From positions 5,311,001 through 5,375,000 of the forward strand of contig JAQISU010000094.1 in the NCBI GenBank assembly GCA_029339505.1: a stretch of 64,000 nt of DNA. Reading direction: 5' to 3'. The stretch comes from Unio delphinus. Taxonomy: Eukaryota; Mollusca; Bivalvia; Unionida; Unionidae. A program made the position numbers and the translations under genes. A model generated the notes under the pieces. That model was not told where the DNA came from. It searched no databases and saw nothing but the letters and a program-made list of their open reading frames with translations. This document shows positions 1-22,867 of the stretch, one piece after another; positions within the stretch are counted from its first letter, which is position 1, and the number at the start of each line of letters is the position of its first letter.

Positions 1-3000
1 AATATTAATTACATGCTAAGAAGCATCCTCCTTTCGGCATGACAGTACATCAGTAAAGATTTCAGTCGTGAAAATACCAGTGCCCTGGGGCAACTGCAAC
101 TGTGCCTGACCAGATGAAAATTTCTAATAAAATTTGTAATTAATTGTTTCTTTGCTATTTACAGGTTTGACTGATACATGTGTGTATACATGTAGCTCTG
201 TGGAATGGACCATTTCTCCACATCCACGCCTAAAGTACATGTACTGAAAAGTGCAAACATAATTAAGAAACCAAGGGCTAAGTGAGAAATTACAACACAA
301 TATTTCTCATAATATTTACACATTTTAGTATCAAGCCTACACTCGGTGCCTGCTTTAAACAAGTAAAAGAAAGCGATGTCTTTCATCTGCAGTATGTTCA
401 ATGCTGACAACAAATATACACATTCTGCATATGATATTTATAATTGACACGTGCCAATAGGTAAGCGATGTTCAACTTCGGCGCTTGTTTAGGGTATGTA
501 ATGCATTCAAATGTACTGTGAGCGTGACAGTCTATATATACTCGGCTCAGGACGAGTACTTGTTTTACTCGGCCCAGTCCAAACGAGTGATTTTACTAAG
601 CCCTGTGTTAAATTGGTGACCTCAGAGCAAAAAATTAAGGAAGTTTACAAACAAGCTTTAAATAGAAACCACAGCGTAAACTTGGAAAATATCCAATGCG
701 TCTCGTTAGAATAACAGCAAGAATTTATCGATAACGTCAGTCACAGTCTAGATAACTGGTTTTTCCTCTCATTTGGTCGGTAATTTTAAACCATACGTAC
801 ATACTGCCTGGTTAGTACTTCCTTGTAGAGTATCTAAACCGTTAAGCAGGAATAGGGCACTTGGTAAGTTTGAATTGACATTGAGAGAATGCACTTCTAA
901 TATAGATTTATTCTGCAGATTTTATGTTTTGATTTTTCATTTCTACATACGTGTCTACTTTCACTTTTCATATTGGTGTTTAAGTACTTGAATGTGCAAC
1001 ACGTATATCATTGGTTTTGTTATGCCTTTTCATTCACTATAAATTATGGTCAAGGACAACGAAATTAGATACAATAATCTCTCGATCTGCATGATTGTTG
1101 CGTCCATTAATAGTTACTAGTGTTTTATTTTCCATTACCATGCATGTATTTCATAATATTTTATAGTATAACACGTTGAGATCGAACTGACAGACTTTTG
1201 TATGATCATGATAATGAAAATATATATCAATACTTACGCCTTCTATATAAATATAACATTTTTGTTTTTATTGTTTACTTAAAATATAGTAATGTATTGT
1301 GCTTAATTCATAGCTGATGATAATTGAAAAGCTATATTTGATACAGGTCATTACATCATTCAGGGAATTCCCAGGCAGCTTTAGACAAAATGAAAGTGGA
1401 GTTGTTTTCACCTAGTTGATAGTATCTTTACATATGTAAAATATTCGCTAATTTGGTTTTAGGGACAATCTTAGACATGTTGAATATTTTGTACAGTTAT
1501 CGGAGTTTGCTACATATACAGCAACATAATTGACAGTTATGATGTCATGCATATGAAACCAAACAAGACAATAACTTTATTCCGTTGAATTCTTAATTTT
1601 CCGGTTTCAGAAAATTTCGAAGTGTAACAATTTAATTTCCTGGATTTCGTCATGCACCAAACCACGAATTTAACGACCCGAACAAATATTAGCTAAGTGT
1701 GGTTCAGAGGTTTCCCGTCCCCTATTTAGTCCCCTTTTTTTCGTACTGATACGACACGAGCGATCTACCAAGCTATTCGATAAATCAGCTTTATAACTAT
1801 ACTAAGGTAAAACATTATTAGCTTTTTCATATGATTGTTTTATTTATCAATGAAGAAGGAAATAAATTATGGTGCATGTTATGTTCTTTAAATGTTGATT
1901 GATGTATAAGGATGTCAAATAGCTGTCCTTTCCACTGACTGTCATAAATCAATATTGTGTGAAATATGTACGGATTGAAAGAAAATAGAAGAAAAACACA
2001 CAGAAACACAAGTAAGACGTTCCAATTCATACCATTGCGCCTAAAAAGAAATTCAAAGTGCACTTCCAGTGCACGACATTTAAAGCAAGAGTGCACTCCA
2101 ATTTGTCTACGCAATAGTATAAAAATATGTAAACTACATGTTGCACAAGTAGTGTAATTCTTGCGCACACATTTGAAAAGTTTATCTTATATAAATAGCA
2201 ACAATGGGTAAGTCCTATTTATACATCTTAACAATTGCTAGGACAGAAATATCCCATTTTGGCTACCCAATGATTCGTTATGTGAACCTTATTTACATCT
2301 TGGCGGATCGATAATATATTGCAGTGCTTTGTTCTAGTGTCATATATTGGATATCACGAGTTGCCTCCCTTACCGCCATCTAACCAACAACATGCAACAG
2401 CAATGCAATGCACATTGGCCGAAAATGTTGGAGGCAATTGATTTTAAAAGGATATTTTGTAAGTTTAACATCAAAAGTATAACTAAGTATGACAGAGAAT
2501 CCATTACATACGTATTTGAGTAAAATAATGCATTTGTACAAACACAATCCGGCAGTGGAAAATTGATCTTTTTTAAAAATGAATCCATTCCAGTAGTGCG
2601 CTCCCTTCGTCACGAATATGTAGGAACAGTGTTCTTGATTTTGCTTGGGTACGATGGCTTGTAAATATATGTTTGATCCGCCAAGTGGTAGATAGGGTTA
2701 ACATAACTGAACCTTGGCTAGCGAAGATGGCAAAATCCTATAATAGTGTATTCTAAATGTACTAAATATACGGGTCACTCATATTTTTGTTTATACCTCC
2801 CGTGTAGGATACGAGAACATCACAACTCAAACATTCATATCTCAGTGACACATATGTGTAGTTGCTTGGGTTCTAACTCAGAATGAAAAGTGAGTAGCCA
2901 CTCATATTGTTCCAGGCGTACTAAAGCGTTCCAAATAGTATTAGTTACTGATCTAGTTAAAAGCATTCTTCCCCATCCCCCATGATATTTTCCATCAAAT

Positions 3001-3704
3001 CATATGCGCGTGCATTAAAACTCGCTATACAAAGCTATGATGAAGAGCAATGCCGGATGATAGTCACGTGGGGTGAAAGACTTCAACTTAAATCAGTAAT
3101 CGAACAAACCGCTATTTTCATAATATTTAATTAGAGTTTCAAAGCCCGAAACTATACGAGTAAAGGCCCATGCGTTTAGTGCACAGTACACTGGCAAACA
3201 ATTACTTTAATTGTTGCTGTCTGCAAAAAAAGAGTCATTAATGCTCAGCTTCCTTATCTGTGATCAGTGTCGCAGATGGTTGTACATTTTCTAAACTGCT
3301 TTCATCCTCTGGATTAATTGAGTAAAGCGTGGTAATTGTATCGAGACTGACTGTGCGGCTACATATTCTGACTAAACACTTATTCAGGAATGCACTAGAC
3401 AATATACAACTTTTATTTGATCTTATATATAAACACACACATTTGTTTCTTATAAGTCGCACCTGCCAAACAATAAGTCGCGGATTCTAAACACGTAGCG
3501 GCATTCCAAATGTTTTACAAACTTTTTATCATTTTTATTTTCAGACTTTCTTTTTAACTCGCTTATGGCAATTTTTAAAACTATTTTACTTTTTTTGCTG
3601 TCTAGAAACCTAGCTCCGACTGGGGGGAGTATCGAAGTATTGCAAGAGTATGTACAGCATAGGATTTTATGAGCCTAACCAAACAATTATTGTATTTACA
3701 TTAT

Positions 3705-3960
3705 AGAAATAATCTAGTAATAGGTAATCTACTTCGCCCATTAGAGCGGCCGCTTTCAATGCGGGGGGGGGGGGGGTCAAGGGTTTGAACCACGGCTGAG
3801 ACAATTGGTACTAACAGCTGCTTCTCTTTGTGATCAGTATAAAGAGGTTCGTTTTTAGGACGGGTCGGCAGTGTGTCAGGATAATGTGACTGGGTGGGGC
3901 ATGATGCCACATGTATACAGCATAAGGCCCCCGTGCTAGACATCACTATAAAGCGTCAAA
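3705..3960 (+). repeat. Possible tRNA-derived SINE fragment
   Basis: A GC-richer block in AT-rich surroundings. It holds a B-box-like run gggtttgaacc near 3781, preceded by a G13 homopolymer and a tRNA-like leader (cattagagcggccgc). No target-site duplication was found, so this is a resemblance call only. Confidence 0.3.
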
Positions 3961-4345
3961 CTGCATACATCGCAGCGATACGACGCAGATTTTTAAAGCA
4001 ACGCTAAGCGTAAAAAAGAACCTGCAAGACAAAAAACCAATCAGTAAGCTTCCCTTGGGTCCCTAATACTTTATGTATTAACATTACAGGGACCCTTTGG
4101 TAAACCTTGCGTACGGGCCCAAATATTCTAGCTAAGGTACTGAATAACTTCTATAAACTAACTGACCAATTATACACAATAATAAAATAATTTTTAATTG
4201 CTGAAGTAGATTACTTACTTCTTGATTCAGACATACTTATGAAATATGCACGCTTTTTCTAGTTTTAAATTATTTTTCTTTGCTAACTCTGCAAACCCTT
4301 ACCCCTTTATAATTTCTTTTTTTTTTAAAGTACATGCGAGAAAAT

Positions 4346-4473
<128 letters not shown>

Positions 4474-5596
4474 CACGCAGTGGTTAATTATACATGTGTA
4501 ATGATGACTGTTCGATGCACATTCAATATACTTCTGTACCCTAATTTGTAAAAGTAATTTCTGTTTAAAATGTCCATGCAGAGAAGTTACATTGTATGGA
4601 TATGAATATAATCTCAATTTACATGTTGTGTTACTTGCGCTGGTTAAAATAATGGCTGGCCAATACATTTTACGATACAATTTTTATGCATACAAATTTT
4701 TTAAAAACAATGTCTTAGAACAAGGACAAGAACTATACAAAATATAAAAAAAAAACTGTTAATACATCGGAAGAGTCTAACAATTAACCGTATTATACAA
4801 AGAGAGGAATATCAATCATAAAACATGTGTAAGTGACACAAGCCATCATTTAGGGCAATTAGATGCTACAGGCATATATGCAAGACTAGAAACTAAAAGC
4901 GGAAACATGCACCCGATTAAGGTAGCAGCATCAACTTAACTGTCATGCAATCATAGAAAATATCTTTCGGGGGAATTTTTACATTTCCGGCAATAGTGCG
5001 TTCTTGGGTTTTAGCATTACGTTCATATGAAGCAATATTGATTATGCAGTTGAGTAGTTTTTTAAACGATCATCCATTTCTTCGTTCAATAGCTGCTACA
5101 CGGACAAGTGCATCCTTGTTAAATTCCTGGCGAAAATGTTCTCTTCTTGACTGAGTCTCTGTTGGTGAAGCATAATTAACGGGCAACGTAACGGGCAAGA
5201 TTTGTCGGTCAACTCCACCACATCGTTGTAGAACAATCATTGGGTGTTTTCATGCCTGGATGTTCTTTCTGTGACTGGTAAATTTCACGCGCCAATTCAA
5301 TAATTCTAAGATGGTTTCGATTTGTCATTGGTACATCCGGGTGGTCACAATATATCGATTTCTATTTGACTCTTGACCAGTTTATATTTCAGCGCATATG
5401 ATATTTCACACCAAGTGGAAAAAATCACTAGCAATATTAGCATCAGCGGTCAGCAGATCAAATATCCAATATTTCGCAACTTGATCTCGGCGGTCATAGC
5501 CCATCACATACTAATATAAGTAATGATATATCTAATTTTAAAAACAAATGCCAAATACAATCACCTGTCTGGATAGATATTGAATCCTTCAAACTC

Positions 5597-5598
<2 letters not shown>

Positions 5599-5664
<66 letters not shown>
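5599..5664. repeat. (TA)n microsatellite
   Basis: Uninterrupted AT dinucleotide tract about 200 bp upstream of the predicted HSPA12-like start codon. Confidence 0.97.
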
Positions 5665-5666
<2 letters not shown>

Positions 5667-5867
5667 CTCCTTTCTTTGGAATTTTGTTCTCGTTTCACCG
5701 TATATCATATTGATTCATATTCCGTAGCAGGCAATCAAATCATTGACTACGATTCAAATTGTGAAGATATAGTACCATATGCAAAGATACATATTACAAG
5801 TATCACCGTTTATACGATAAATATATATAAAGACATACACTATTCATCTTGCTCATTTATTTACCAG

Positions 5868-14024
<8,157 letters not shown>

Positions 14025-14025
14025 T

Positions 14026-14232
14026 AATGGCTGCGGTGGCTTAGCGATTGGAATGGCGCAAGTTCGAATTCTACAGTCGGATAAATATAACCTGATTATC
14101 GTGATGTATCATTTAATAAGGCACTTTACCTGATTTATCTCGGTATTATATAATCACCCAGCATCATTGAGGGGTTAAACACTAAATCAACCCCTATCGA
14201 TAGTAAGCATTAGCCGTCCAGGCAAATAAGTA

Positions 14233-14274
<42 letters not shown>

Positions 14275-14300
14275 TTGTGTGTGTGTGTGTGTGTGTGTTA
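14026..14300 (+). repeat. Putative tRNA-derived SINE ending in (GT)n
   Basis: Directly after the HSPA12-like stop codon there is an A-box-like tggcttagcgattgg and a B-box-like gttcgaattct about 30 bp later, as in a tRNA-derived SINE head. The segment ends in a (GT)n tract at 14234-14299. No clear target-site duplication was seen. Confidence 0.4.
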
Positions 14301-14342
14301 ACTGTATAAACGTATTATTGACTATATGATGCCGATGTAATA

Positions 14343-14431
14343 GGAACTGAGCGCCTTTTCCAATTACATACGGAGCATCTGATCCGTGAGATACCAGACC
14401 TTCGTCCTTCCAACTGAGCCATCGCAGTTCC
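14343..14431 (-). repeat. tRNA-like SINE head, reverse strand
   Basis: Read on the minus strand it starts ggaactgcgatggctcagttgg, with a good A box (tggctcagttgg), and ends ...cagttcc. The first and last seven bases can pair like an acceptor stem. The B box is degenerate, so a SINE-derived or decayed tRNA-like sequence is more likely than a working tRNA gene. Confidence 0.4.
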
Positions 14432-16664
14432 TAATAAGACTATTGAATACAGTTAAAGATGCAATCAAACGTTTTAACTGTAGAACTCTCGATATGTATA
14501 GTTTATAACATTTTTGTCTGAGTCGTAAGTTTTCTGTGTTCAAACATGAACATATCTAAATATTCAAGGTCTACTCTAACCAGATCCGTGTATCTTATAG
14601 TGCCATTAACTTGTATTGACTGCATGATCTTAATTTTAACTCAATGTATCTATTTACTAATTCATACCTCCACAACATAATTATAGTGTCAATTCTTTCA
14701 GAAATATTACTTTTGAAGAATGGAATACAATAATAAGATAATATAAGACATATAGAATAAAATGTTCAGTACACTAAAATACAACTATATAATATCAGCT
14801 GTGTTAGTCGAACTTAATACATACTAACGTAGACAGAATGAACGTACATTATATACATGCATGACTATATTATGTGATAGATACCATCACGAGACTCCTG
14901 CAGCTATTTTACAATAATCTTTATTCGGAGCATGCGAAACTGCCTTCGAACCTTTATTAGAGACATTGAATAATAGAGGCGGACTACAGCTGCAAAATAA
15001 ACCAGATACAGTTTCATGCATATAACATGCCAATATAGATTCGTGTTATGGAACTGAAGGTATAATGGAAGCGAAAATAAGGAATCGAAAACAAATTAAA
15101 TTGCACGTGTGACCTAATCTTTCAACAGAATTCAATCATAAAATCGAAATCAGTTCATTTCGAATTTCTTGAATGTTCCTTTTTGTATGAATTTTTTTCA
15201 AACTGCATTATTTGTATTAGTTAATGTGTTATTTGAAGAAAAAGAAATCTAATTTAATAAATAGATTTAACACACAGAAACTACTGAAGTATTAATGATA
15301 TTCAAACCAATTATATGTGATTGTTAATTATATGAAAATGACGTTTCTGCTCGGTATTATCATTGGTATTGTTCGTCAGGCATACATCAAAGCACTTGAA
15401 ATAAAATACAAGTTTTGTTTGGGGATGGGTCCATATGCTCAAAAACGTTTCCAAAAAGTCTGCGATTATCCCATAATTCAAACTTATTATTTAGGAATTA
15501 TATATCAGCAAGCGATATAATTAATATACCTTTGTCATTCGTGGTGACAGTACAAACTGTTTCCACTTCACTCGTTAATATTTCACTCAAAACTTGTTAA
15601 TAGATCGCAAGTCATTAAAGACGTCGAAACTTGGTCGATCTTTACGAAGTACAACATAACTAAATGGTCTTCTTTTACGCTCGTACTTCAAATGCCTGAA
15701 CCTTGTTAACTTGATACGTAATACGACGTCGATTGAAATGAAAAGCATCATCCTAATTTACCGTGCAATATTAAGCGTTGAAACCTTACTGTTGCCTACA
15801 ACATGCCTTCTGAAAAACTATCTAGGTTTATTATTAGTTCTCATCAACTATGGATATGTAAGAATTGGTAAAACTAATAATTCCAGTTTCTACAAGCTAT
15901 CTCTGCACCTAAGAAGCACATGGACTCAGCATACATTTTGCAGCAGTAAAACGTTGCCACTATGTAAATAGTGTCATATTTACAAAATAAATGATTACGT
16001 TAAGGATCAAAAGCTAAAGGTTTGTTTCAAAAGCAAGATAAAGAATAGCAAACATGTAGACGTAAGGAAGGAATTCCTGAGTATCAGCGTGTACTGACGG
16101 TACAATCATACATCACGCCATTGCACCGAAATGTGTATCTCGACACTTGCTATGTTGGCAGTGTGGCATTTGCGTACAATCCAAAATACATCCTGACGTC
16201 TACCTATTTCGTTCCATTTTATAAATGAGTGAAACAGTATCAAGTTTGCTGTTGTTATCTTCTACGCTGTTTATGGGTAACAATGATCTAAGGGTTAGAA
16301 AATATTACAGAGACAAAGATATGTTTAATCAGAAAGATGAAATACCATAGAGACGTGAAACCGAAACACATCATACAATACCAAACGTTGATTTAGGTTG
16401 ATGTTAGCAAGGCAACAGCTCTAGTATATGGATTAGGTCTTAAAGGAATAGCTTCAGTTGTTCATTTAGCATTTTGTAGATTTGGTTCAATAATGCTTGG
16501 AACGGTTGATAAAGCAATTAAATTAGTATGTAACAAAATGTTAAAACATTATGAAACATGAAGCACAAAATGACAAATGAACAAGAACATATTATGAAAA
16601 GTTTCTTTTTATAATATTTGACTATGACTGGTTCAAATATATTTTTTCTTTAGTACAAGGGATG

Positions 16665-16831
16665 CAGGGCCGGCGCTTCCGCTAGGCGAACTAGGCAATC
16701 GCCTAGGGCACTGGGCTAAGGGAGGCTGGGTTTTATTTCATGATGGGCGGGTGGGGGAGGGCGTGAGTGGGAAGAAGGGCGCCAGATATTCGATCTCGCC
16801 TAGGGCACCAAAATGCTTTGCACCGGCGCTG
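16665..16831. mobile_element. Non-autonomous hAT-type MITE (copy 1) with 8-bp TSD
   Basis: A 167-bp element with ends CAGGGCCGGCGC and CACCGGCGCTG (imperfect terminal inverted repeats of CAG...CTG type). It is flanked by a perfect 8-bp direct repeat aagggatg at 16657-16664 and 16832-16839, the target-duplication size of hAT transposons. There is no coding capacity. A second copy lies at 52076-52231. Confidence 0.85.
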
Positions 16832-19287
16832 AAGGGATGTAATCAGAATGGAAACAATCATTACCGAAAGTCTAGATGTCAGAGATTTACAACTGTGGAC
16901 ACAAAGTGTAAAAATGAAAAACATAAAGCTTAAAGGACATCATGAGCAAAAACAATATTCAAAGCGTGATCAGATCTATAAAAATGTATGATGTATATAT
17001 TTTGTATATAAATCTTAAGATCAAAACAATGAATATATTAAATTTATTGAATTTTTAAACAAAATTCAGGCTGAAGTTGAACATTTCAAAACATACAAAT
17101 TAACTTGATCCAAAACTTTCTGATGAAGAAAGAGCTAGACACGACAGACAAGGTAAGAATTATATAGAAAATTGACGAGTTCAATGAAAACATCAGAGGT
17201 ACTGGATTTTTGGACGGAATATTGTGAACAAGCTTTGGTGAGCAAGACTGTAAATAACTTGGCTGCTGCTTTTGTTCTTATTGCTTACACTCGTTCAGAA
17301 CATATATTAAATTTGACAAATCACGTGAATCTAAACTCAACGATTTTTAACAATCTTGTAACAAAGAATAATTAAATTACAAGTTCTTGTGGTGATTGTT
17401 AGTATGCATATTGCTCACATTATGGTAGGTATTAATAATACTAATGTTGATAGATAGCACAATATCTCTCCTATCTTGTAATTTCCGAAAACGGAGAAAA
17501 AGGTACGTATAGAGATCAATATCTCATTCAAACACATCGTTATATACCAAGCACGTAGCAACAATAAATATGTGGAAATTACGCCAGTTGTTAAGCCGAA
17601 TGCATGCATTTTGTATATTGTAGTTTTATTGTTGCTTTTAATATTAATATAAAAAGAGATTAATCTGCACATGTTCGAAAAGATAAATCAGTTATGTTTT
17701 ACATGCGCATACATTACATAAGCCTTTCCGAAAAGCAGAAACTCCATTATCTTGGCGTGTCTCAGCTACATGGTGTTGATTAAAGAAAGGACAACAGTAC
17801 ATATTTTCAGTTCTAAATTAAACTGTATATAACGATTCAGATTTTTCTAGTGAAATACATATTTCTCTGTATTTTAATGAAGGAAATTATTTATACGGTT
17901 AGTTTTGTATCTTTGTAACCATCAATAAATAACACTTTCTCTTGAATAAATTAAATTATATATAATAGTATTATCGCTATACAACCTGGGTGTGTCACTT
18001 ATAGATACACATTTACAGTAATAATATATACAAATTTATATTGCTTTCGATGTTCAATAAATCATACATTTTCTTCAAAGAATCTCTAAGCCATTTAGTA
18101 TTAATTTTGTCTCTATCTTTTTTCTTCATCATGCATTTCTATTATTTGATTCGTTTGAGAACATATTAAATAACTTTGTCAGTTTGTTAAATTTGTTTGT
18201 TTTTTTGGCGCATCGACTATTATAATCTTAATTTTAATTTAAATAAATATATATTAATATACGCTTCACTATTTTTTAAAAAATTAAACGGCAAGTATTG
18301 CACTTTATAGTTCTTTGTGTACATATATTATAAAATTATTTTGACTTGAATGATACATTTCCTTTTAAACTTGCCACCTCACAGTCCATACAATTCTTCC
18401 TCTTGGCTTTGTACTTTTAAAACTATTATATCTATACACGAGGCATCTAAATGTTTGTCACAAGACCAAGACATAGCGCATACAGGGTTTAAACCCGGGA
18501 TTTCCGTAACACAAAAAAGGTATTCTGTATTCTACAACTTGATATATCCAGTTAAATGTGTATTATTACAAATGATGATGTTTCTTTATTTACCGTTATA
18601 CTCACGTCTATGTTTATATTTTTGGTCCAATATCTTTAAAATAAAGTAGGTGTCTACATTATGTCCTAATTGTTGAGCATGCGCATTGTACATTAAAGCT
18701 AATATGTTTTTGTAGATAAAATCTTTACGTAGCTAACGTTTTGTCCATGATGTTAAGTTTTAAATAAAATGTTCATATAGCTTTATGATTTCAGAATATT
18801 GTTCAACTAATCTGATACATGTTTCCAATTAAAAATGACTCGCATCTAGGGAATTCTAGAACATTCTGTGATGTCGGTAAAAATAGAGGCTTACTACACA
18901 AATAATCATTTCTGTTTCATTCTGGTTTTATTATCGGCCTCTGTAATCATTTGAAATTGTGTTAGATATAATTCGAGAACAACTATTTAAATCGTTCATT
19001 GAAAGTAATTAAGTGCTCAAGAGATGAACTGGAATTGCTGAAATGTCAGTTCACTATTAAGATTATAAACATCATTGTGGCACATCTGCACATTTGGGGC
19101 TATTTTAAATTATTCCGAATAATCTCAACTTTTGGACTTGCAATAGGTTAGTTAGGATTATTTTGGGATTTAGTTCACAATACTGTAATTTTTTCTTAAA
19201 TTTTAAATTTATAACTGAGAACAAGAAGTCGTTTCTTGATTTTCCTTAAATTGTTTGTTTCACTTTCTTTCGGTTGCATGTATTTAG

Positions 19288-19465
19288 ACCCAGAGTCGTA
19301 ACAGTACTCCCGTTGTGTCATTCGTTCAACCAAAGAGTACCATTAAATACTCTGCAAGTTCGCCTGGCTTTTATTCCAACTAACAGCCAGAGTTTATGTA
19401 TCCAAACCCTTACGAGATACGACGTGAATGTCTTCCATAGAAAACTCAATTGTATCACTGACGCT
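19288..19465 (+). other. Possible orphan protein-coding exon
   Basis: An open segment of 178 bp flanked by an acceptor-like tgtatttag and a donor gtaaga. The encoded stretch (about 59 residues) has a non-repetitive, Cys-containing composition unlike the surrounding AT-rich noise. No family was recognised and no partner exons were found nearby. Confidence 0.3.
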
Positions 19466-22414
19466 GGTAAGATTGGTATATTTGTTTTACATTATAACTA
19501 CTAGATAGAAACGTTGACAAGTTGAGTCATGATGTTGTTACACTAAAGCTAATGTACCCGATAGAATAGTTAACCTATTGGATTTTCTTTTTCATTAAAT
19601 TTGTCAAAGTACTCTTTAAATTGACAACAGTTTGTTAAAGTCAGTATTCTGGAATCAATAACTTGCATTGTATAGATGACACAAGAAGGATGAAACAATG
19701 TTTAACGATAATAGTGACCATCTGAACGACAATATCCATGCCATCTTTCATAAGAACAAAACGTTGCTGTATTTTTCCAGGATAAAAGTATTCGATCCAA
19801 ACGATTTTATAGTTTAAAATGTACAAAGATTGCTTATTCAATCGTAATGAAAATTACTTAAGCCCTACACTCAAGAGATATTTAGCATTTAAATTATCAA
19901 ACCACTAAGATGTATGACGTAAAGACTATTTTACATGATAACGTGCTGAACCATTTAATCCAAAGGTAATTCGAGCATCTTTGAACATTTGTTCGTTTGC
20001 CTCGTTCGAAGTATTTACATTCCCTGACTGTACGTAATTTATGATGAGATTATTTTCACTGAGGATACATTCCATTGATTGTTTACTCCCGCTTGCAATT
20101 ATTTAAATAATTATTTTAATTTTCGGTCAAGATTCTAAAACTCATCATGTTTATTTAGATGGACATGTGATTTTTGATTTATACATAATTTACTTTTAAA
20201 CTTTAGTATTTGTGAAGCTTTGTTTGGGACTAATTTTTTTTACAACAAATGAAGGGAGCATACTAACAGTCAGAATGAATGAACTTATTCATTCTTCGTT
20301 CTTTCTGCATAACATCCACCTTCCACTGACATAAAAAATGTGATAAAAATCATCTGAATGGATAATAATTTAATCTCAAATTTACAAAACGTCATGAATA
20401 ATGTCCAGCTTTTGCGAGCCATGGCTCTGAAAAGGCTGGATGTTATTCAAAAAGTTTGACAAATTCATCTTAAATCTATATTCCTTTTCTAGTGAAGCAT
20501 ACTTTATTTATTTGCGCTTTAGTATTTTAAAAATGTACATAAATGTTTCCTGATTTCAACCCTAGTTTGATCAACCGTTAATAAATGTGGGAACAATCTT
20601 AAGCAATATTGAGTTTTAAATGTCTCTTCAGTATATATTAGAAACATGAGACAAATAAATGCGCTTCTAAACATGTATAGCTTAATTTATCAATTAGCAT
20701 ACTCTTTAAACCACGTGTTTTCAAATCTTACTACAAAAAGAGTGTTTGCTTCCCAAGTCAAAGGAACTTCAGACATGCAGTAAAAGTAACCAGTTCAAAG
20801 AAGCAATGAAATTTGACCCAGAGATTATTGTTATCCTAATAATTTTTTTAGACGTATCAAAGGTTATCAATTTATGACTGGTTATGTCCAACTTCTCACT
20901 TTATCATTAGTTAATTTTCGAGAAGTGGAAAGCTTCCAAGTAAGTTTTCTCAGTAGTTGCATAAACCAAAATAATCTAGCTGAAGTTGTTAATCATATGC
21001 AATATCAGCGATTGCTTATATTCTCGCCTAATAGTTGTAATATTTGCAAGTATAAATATAAGACACATTTTGTCTTGCTTCTCAACATCTCTTTATTTAT
21101 TTTACATTCATTATCAGCCCTTTGAAATTCTTTTTACATTTTATTCATAAACCGATTGAGTAACTAGTCTTGTTTAATTGGATTTTTTGTTGTTCACTCT
21201 TGTATGAAGAGAAAAGTCTAGATGAAAAATATTTGTAACTGGTAAACACTAGTAAACACAAATAATAACTATTTATATTCGTGTGTTTTGTCGATTGGGA
21301 TAAATATATAGAATGTTTAGGTTCACAAACTTAAAGTCTATATCAAATTTAATAGATAACCGTATAGTTTACTGGTTATTGATTCAAAACCAATTTGCCA
21401 CTATAGTTGTGCATACTGTTTAACTGCTACTCCCTCTTGTTTAACATCTGAGTTGTGCTTCAAATAATCAGTACAATTTTCGTTGTCGTAATCTGTAGAC
21501 AGTCCTTTTCTGAGCGCATTCATATAAATGATAGTGTTGTAATGACCATCAGTAACTCAAACAGGGTATATGTGTTCGCGGTTATTGAGTTCTTCAAGCA
21601 GGAAATTTCTTTGTTAGCATTATGTAATAGCGTTTTAATTATATTTTTAATTTTCGTCGATTTCATTATTATTATTATTTTTCCAACAGCAGTTATAAAG
21701 CGTATTTTTTTCTTCTTCTGAATTCTAAAACGGTACATATGTAATTGAACCTAATTGGAAACACCAGAAATGCAAACTATGTCAAATTAAATGCAGCAAA
21801 GAAAAGAGTGAATTAAACAGAGGACACAACACTAATAATTGAATCAAGTTAGAAGGACAAACGTTTAATGAAGTTATATGATATAATTGGAAGATGTCTA
21901 TCTATATTTTAGCTGATTCCGAAAACAATGTTATCGATCGGAAGAAATTCGCTGAATAATGATGGCAGGGTGCATATTGCAACACCTGCAATTAGTAAGA
22001 CATTTTAGCATGTCTAGCATTAACAAAGAGTTCTTTTTTTCTGCAGTCCATTATTTCCAAATTGTCATACATTTACATGATATATGATTGTAATGTTTAA
22101 TATATGTGTCTACTCTTCCCCAAGAGAAAAAAATAGAACTATTTAAAGGTTTGCCTTTCGTAAATCTCAGATCTTTTTTCCAATTCTTTTCCCATTTAAA
22201 TAAGATCTAAAAATGTTTATGGTGATGAATTTAATTATTAGGTGCATCATCTTTCTTTAATAAAGATTATAAACAACATATGCACGTTGATAATATTTTC
22301 TACATTTAGTTAAGTAAATAATGTGAAGTAGTGATATTGCCTCACTGGCCTCTTTATGGACACTGAGACCCGTCTTCAATTCTACCCCTGACATAGTTAG
22401 CCCATACATGACCG

Positions 22415-22416
<2 letters not shown>

Positions 22417-22451
<35 letters not shown>
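22417..22451. repeat. (GT)n microsatellite
   Basis: Short perfect GT dinucleotide tract about 400 bp before the Polinton. Confidence 0.95.
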
Positions 22452-22454
<3 letters not shown>

Positions 22455-22862
22455 TTTAGTTTGTCACGCACGCACGCCATTCATTGGGGTAGAATCTCGT
22501 CTGGATGTCAGTGCCCTTAGTGCTCCACTGTGAATAAAACACATGCCGTACAAGCAGCTCTGATGTAATTGAGGAAATGAAATCTTGCAGTCAAGCCTAT
22601 GATAGCGATCAATACACACACTGCGAGCTAATTTGTTTTCGAATTTCTCTATCTCTTTCTTTTTTGTACTTGTAACCGTCTGTGTTTCTTCCATTTCTAC
22701 CAGCACAATCTCAAACTTAGCGCCCTGATTATTTTATCTTCGATTGCTACCAAATACAGTTTACTATTTGCAGTGATACTATTTTGTGTGGCCGCAAGAA
22801 ACTGGGAATAGTTGTGCATTCGTGAATATAGTCGCATGGAAATGAATGTGCTAGCAACATCA

Positions 22863-22867
22863 TAGGT
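22863..22867. repeat. Polinton target-site duplication, left copy
   Basis: taggt immediately before the left TIR. The same five bases follow the right TIR at 41198-41202. Polintons usually give 6-bp duplications; here the sixth base does not match (left ataggt, right taggta). Confidence 0.75.

Larger units (their letters stand above)
14025..22862. other. Intergenic host DNA between HSPA12-like gene and Polinton
   Basis: About 8.8 kb of AT-rich DNA with no confident gene. Contents that can be supported are tRNA-like SINE sequence at 14.0-14.4 kb, (GT)n tracts at 14234-14299 and 22417-22451, a hAT-type MITE at 16665-16831 and one exon-like segment at 19288-19465. The remainder shows no structure I can name. 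Confidence 0.6.

Noticed and set aside
511..714. 67-codon plus-strand ORF
   Set aside because: No domain, no splice or promoter context; consistent with chance in AT-rich DNA.
5040..5500. Possible decayed coding relic on the minus strand
   Set aside because: Short coding-like stretches appear, but with several stops and frame changes; no family could be recognised.
5580..5867. N-terminal extension of the HSPA12-like exon 1 ORF through the TA tract
   Set aside because: The frame reads a TA dinucleotide array (YIYIYI) and AT-rich leader; conserved sequence starts only after ATG 5868/5874.
14343..14431. Functional tRNA gene
   Set aside because: Good A box and terminal pairing, but no proper B box or T-arm; SINE-derived sequence fits better.
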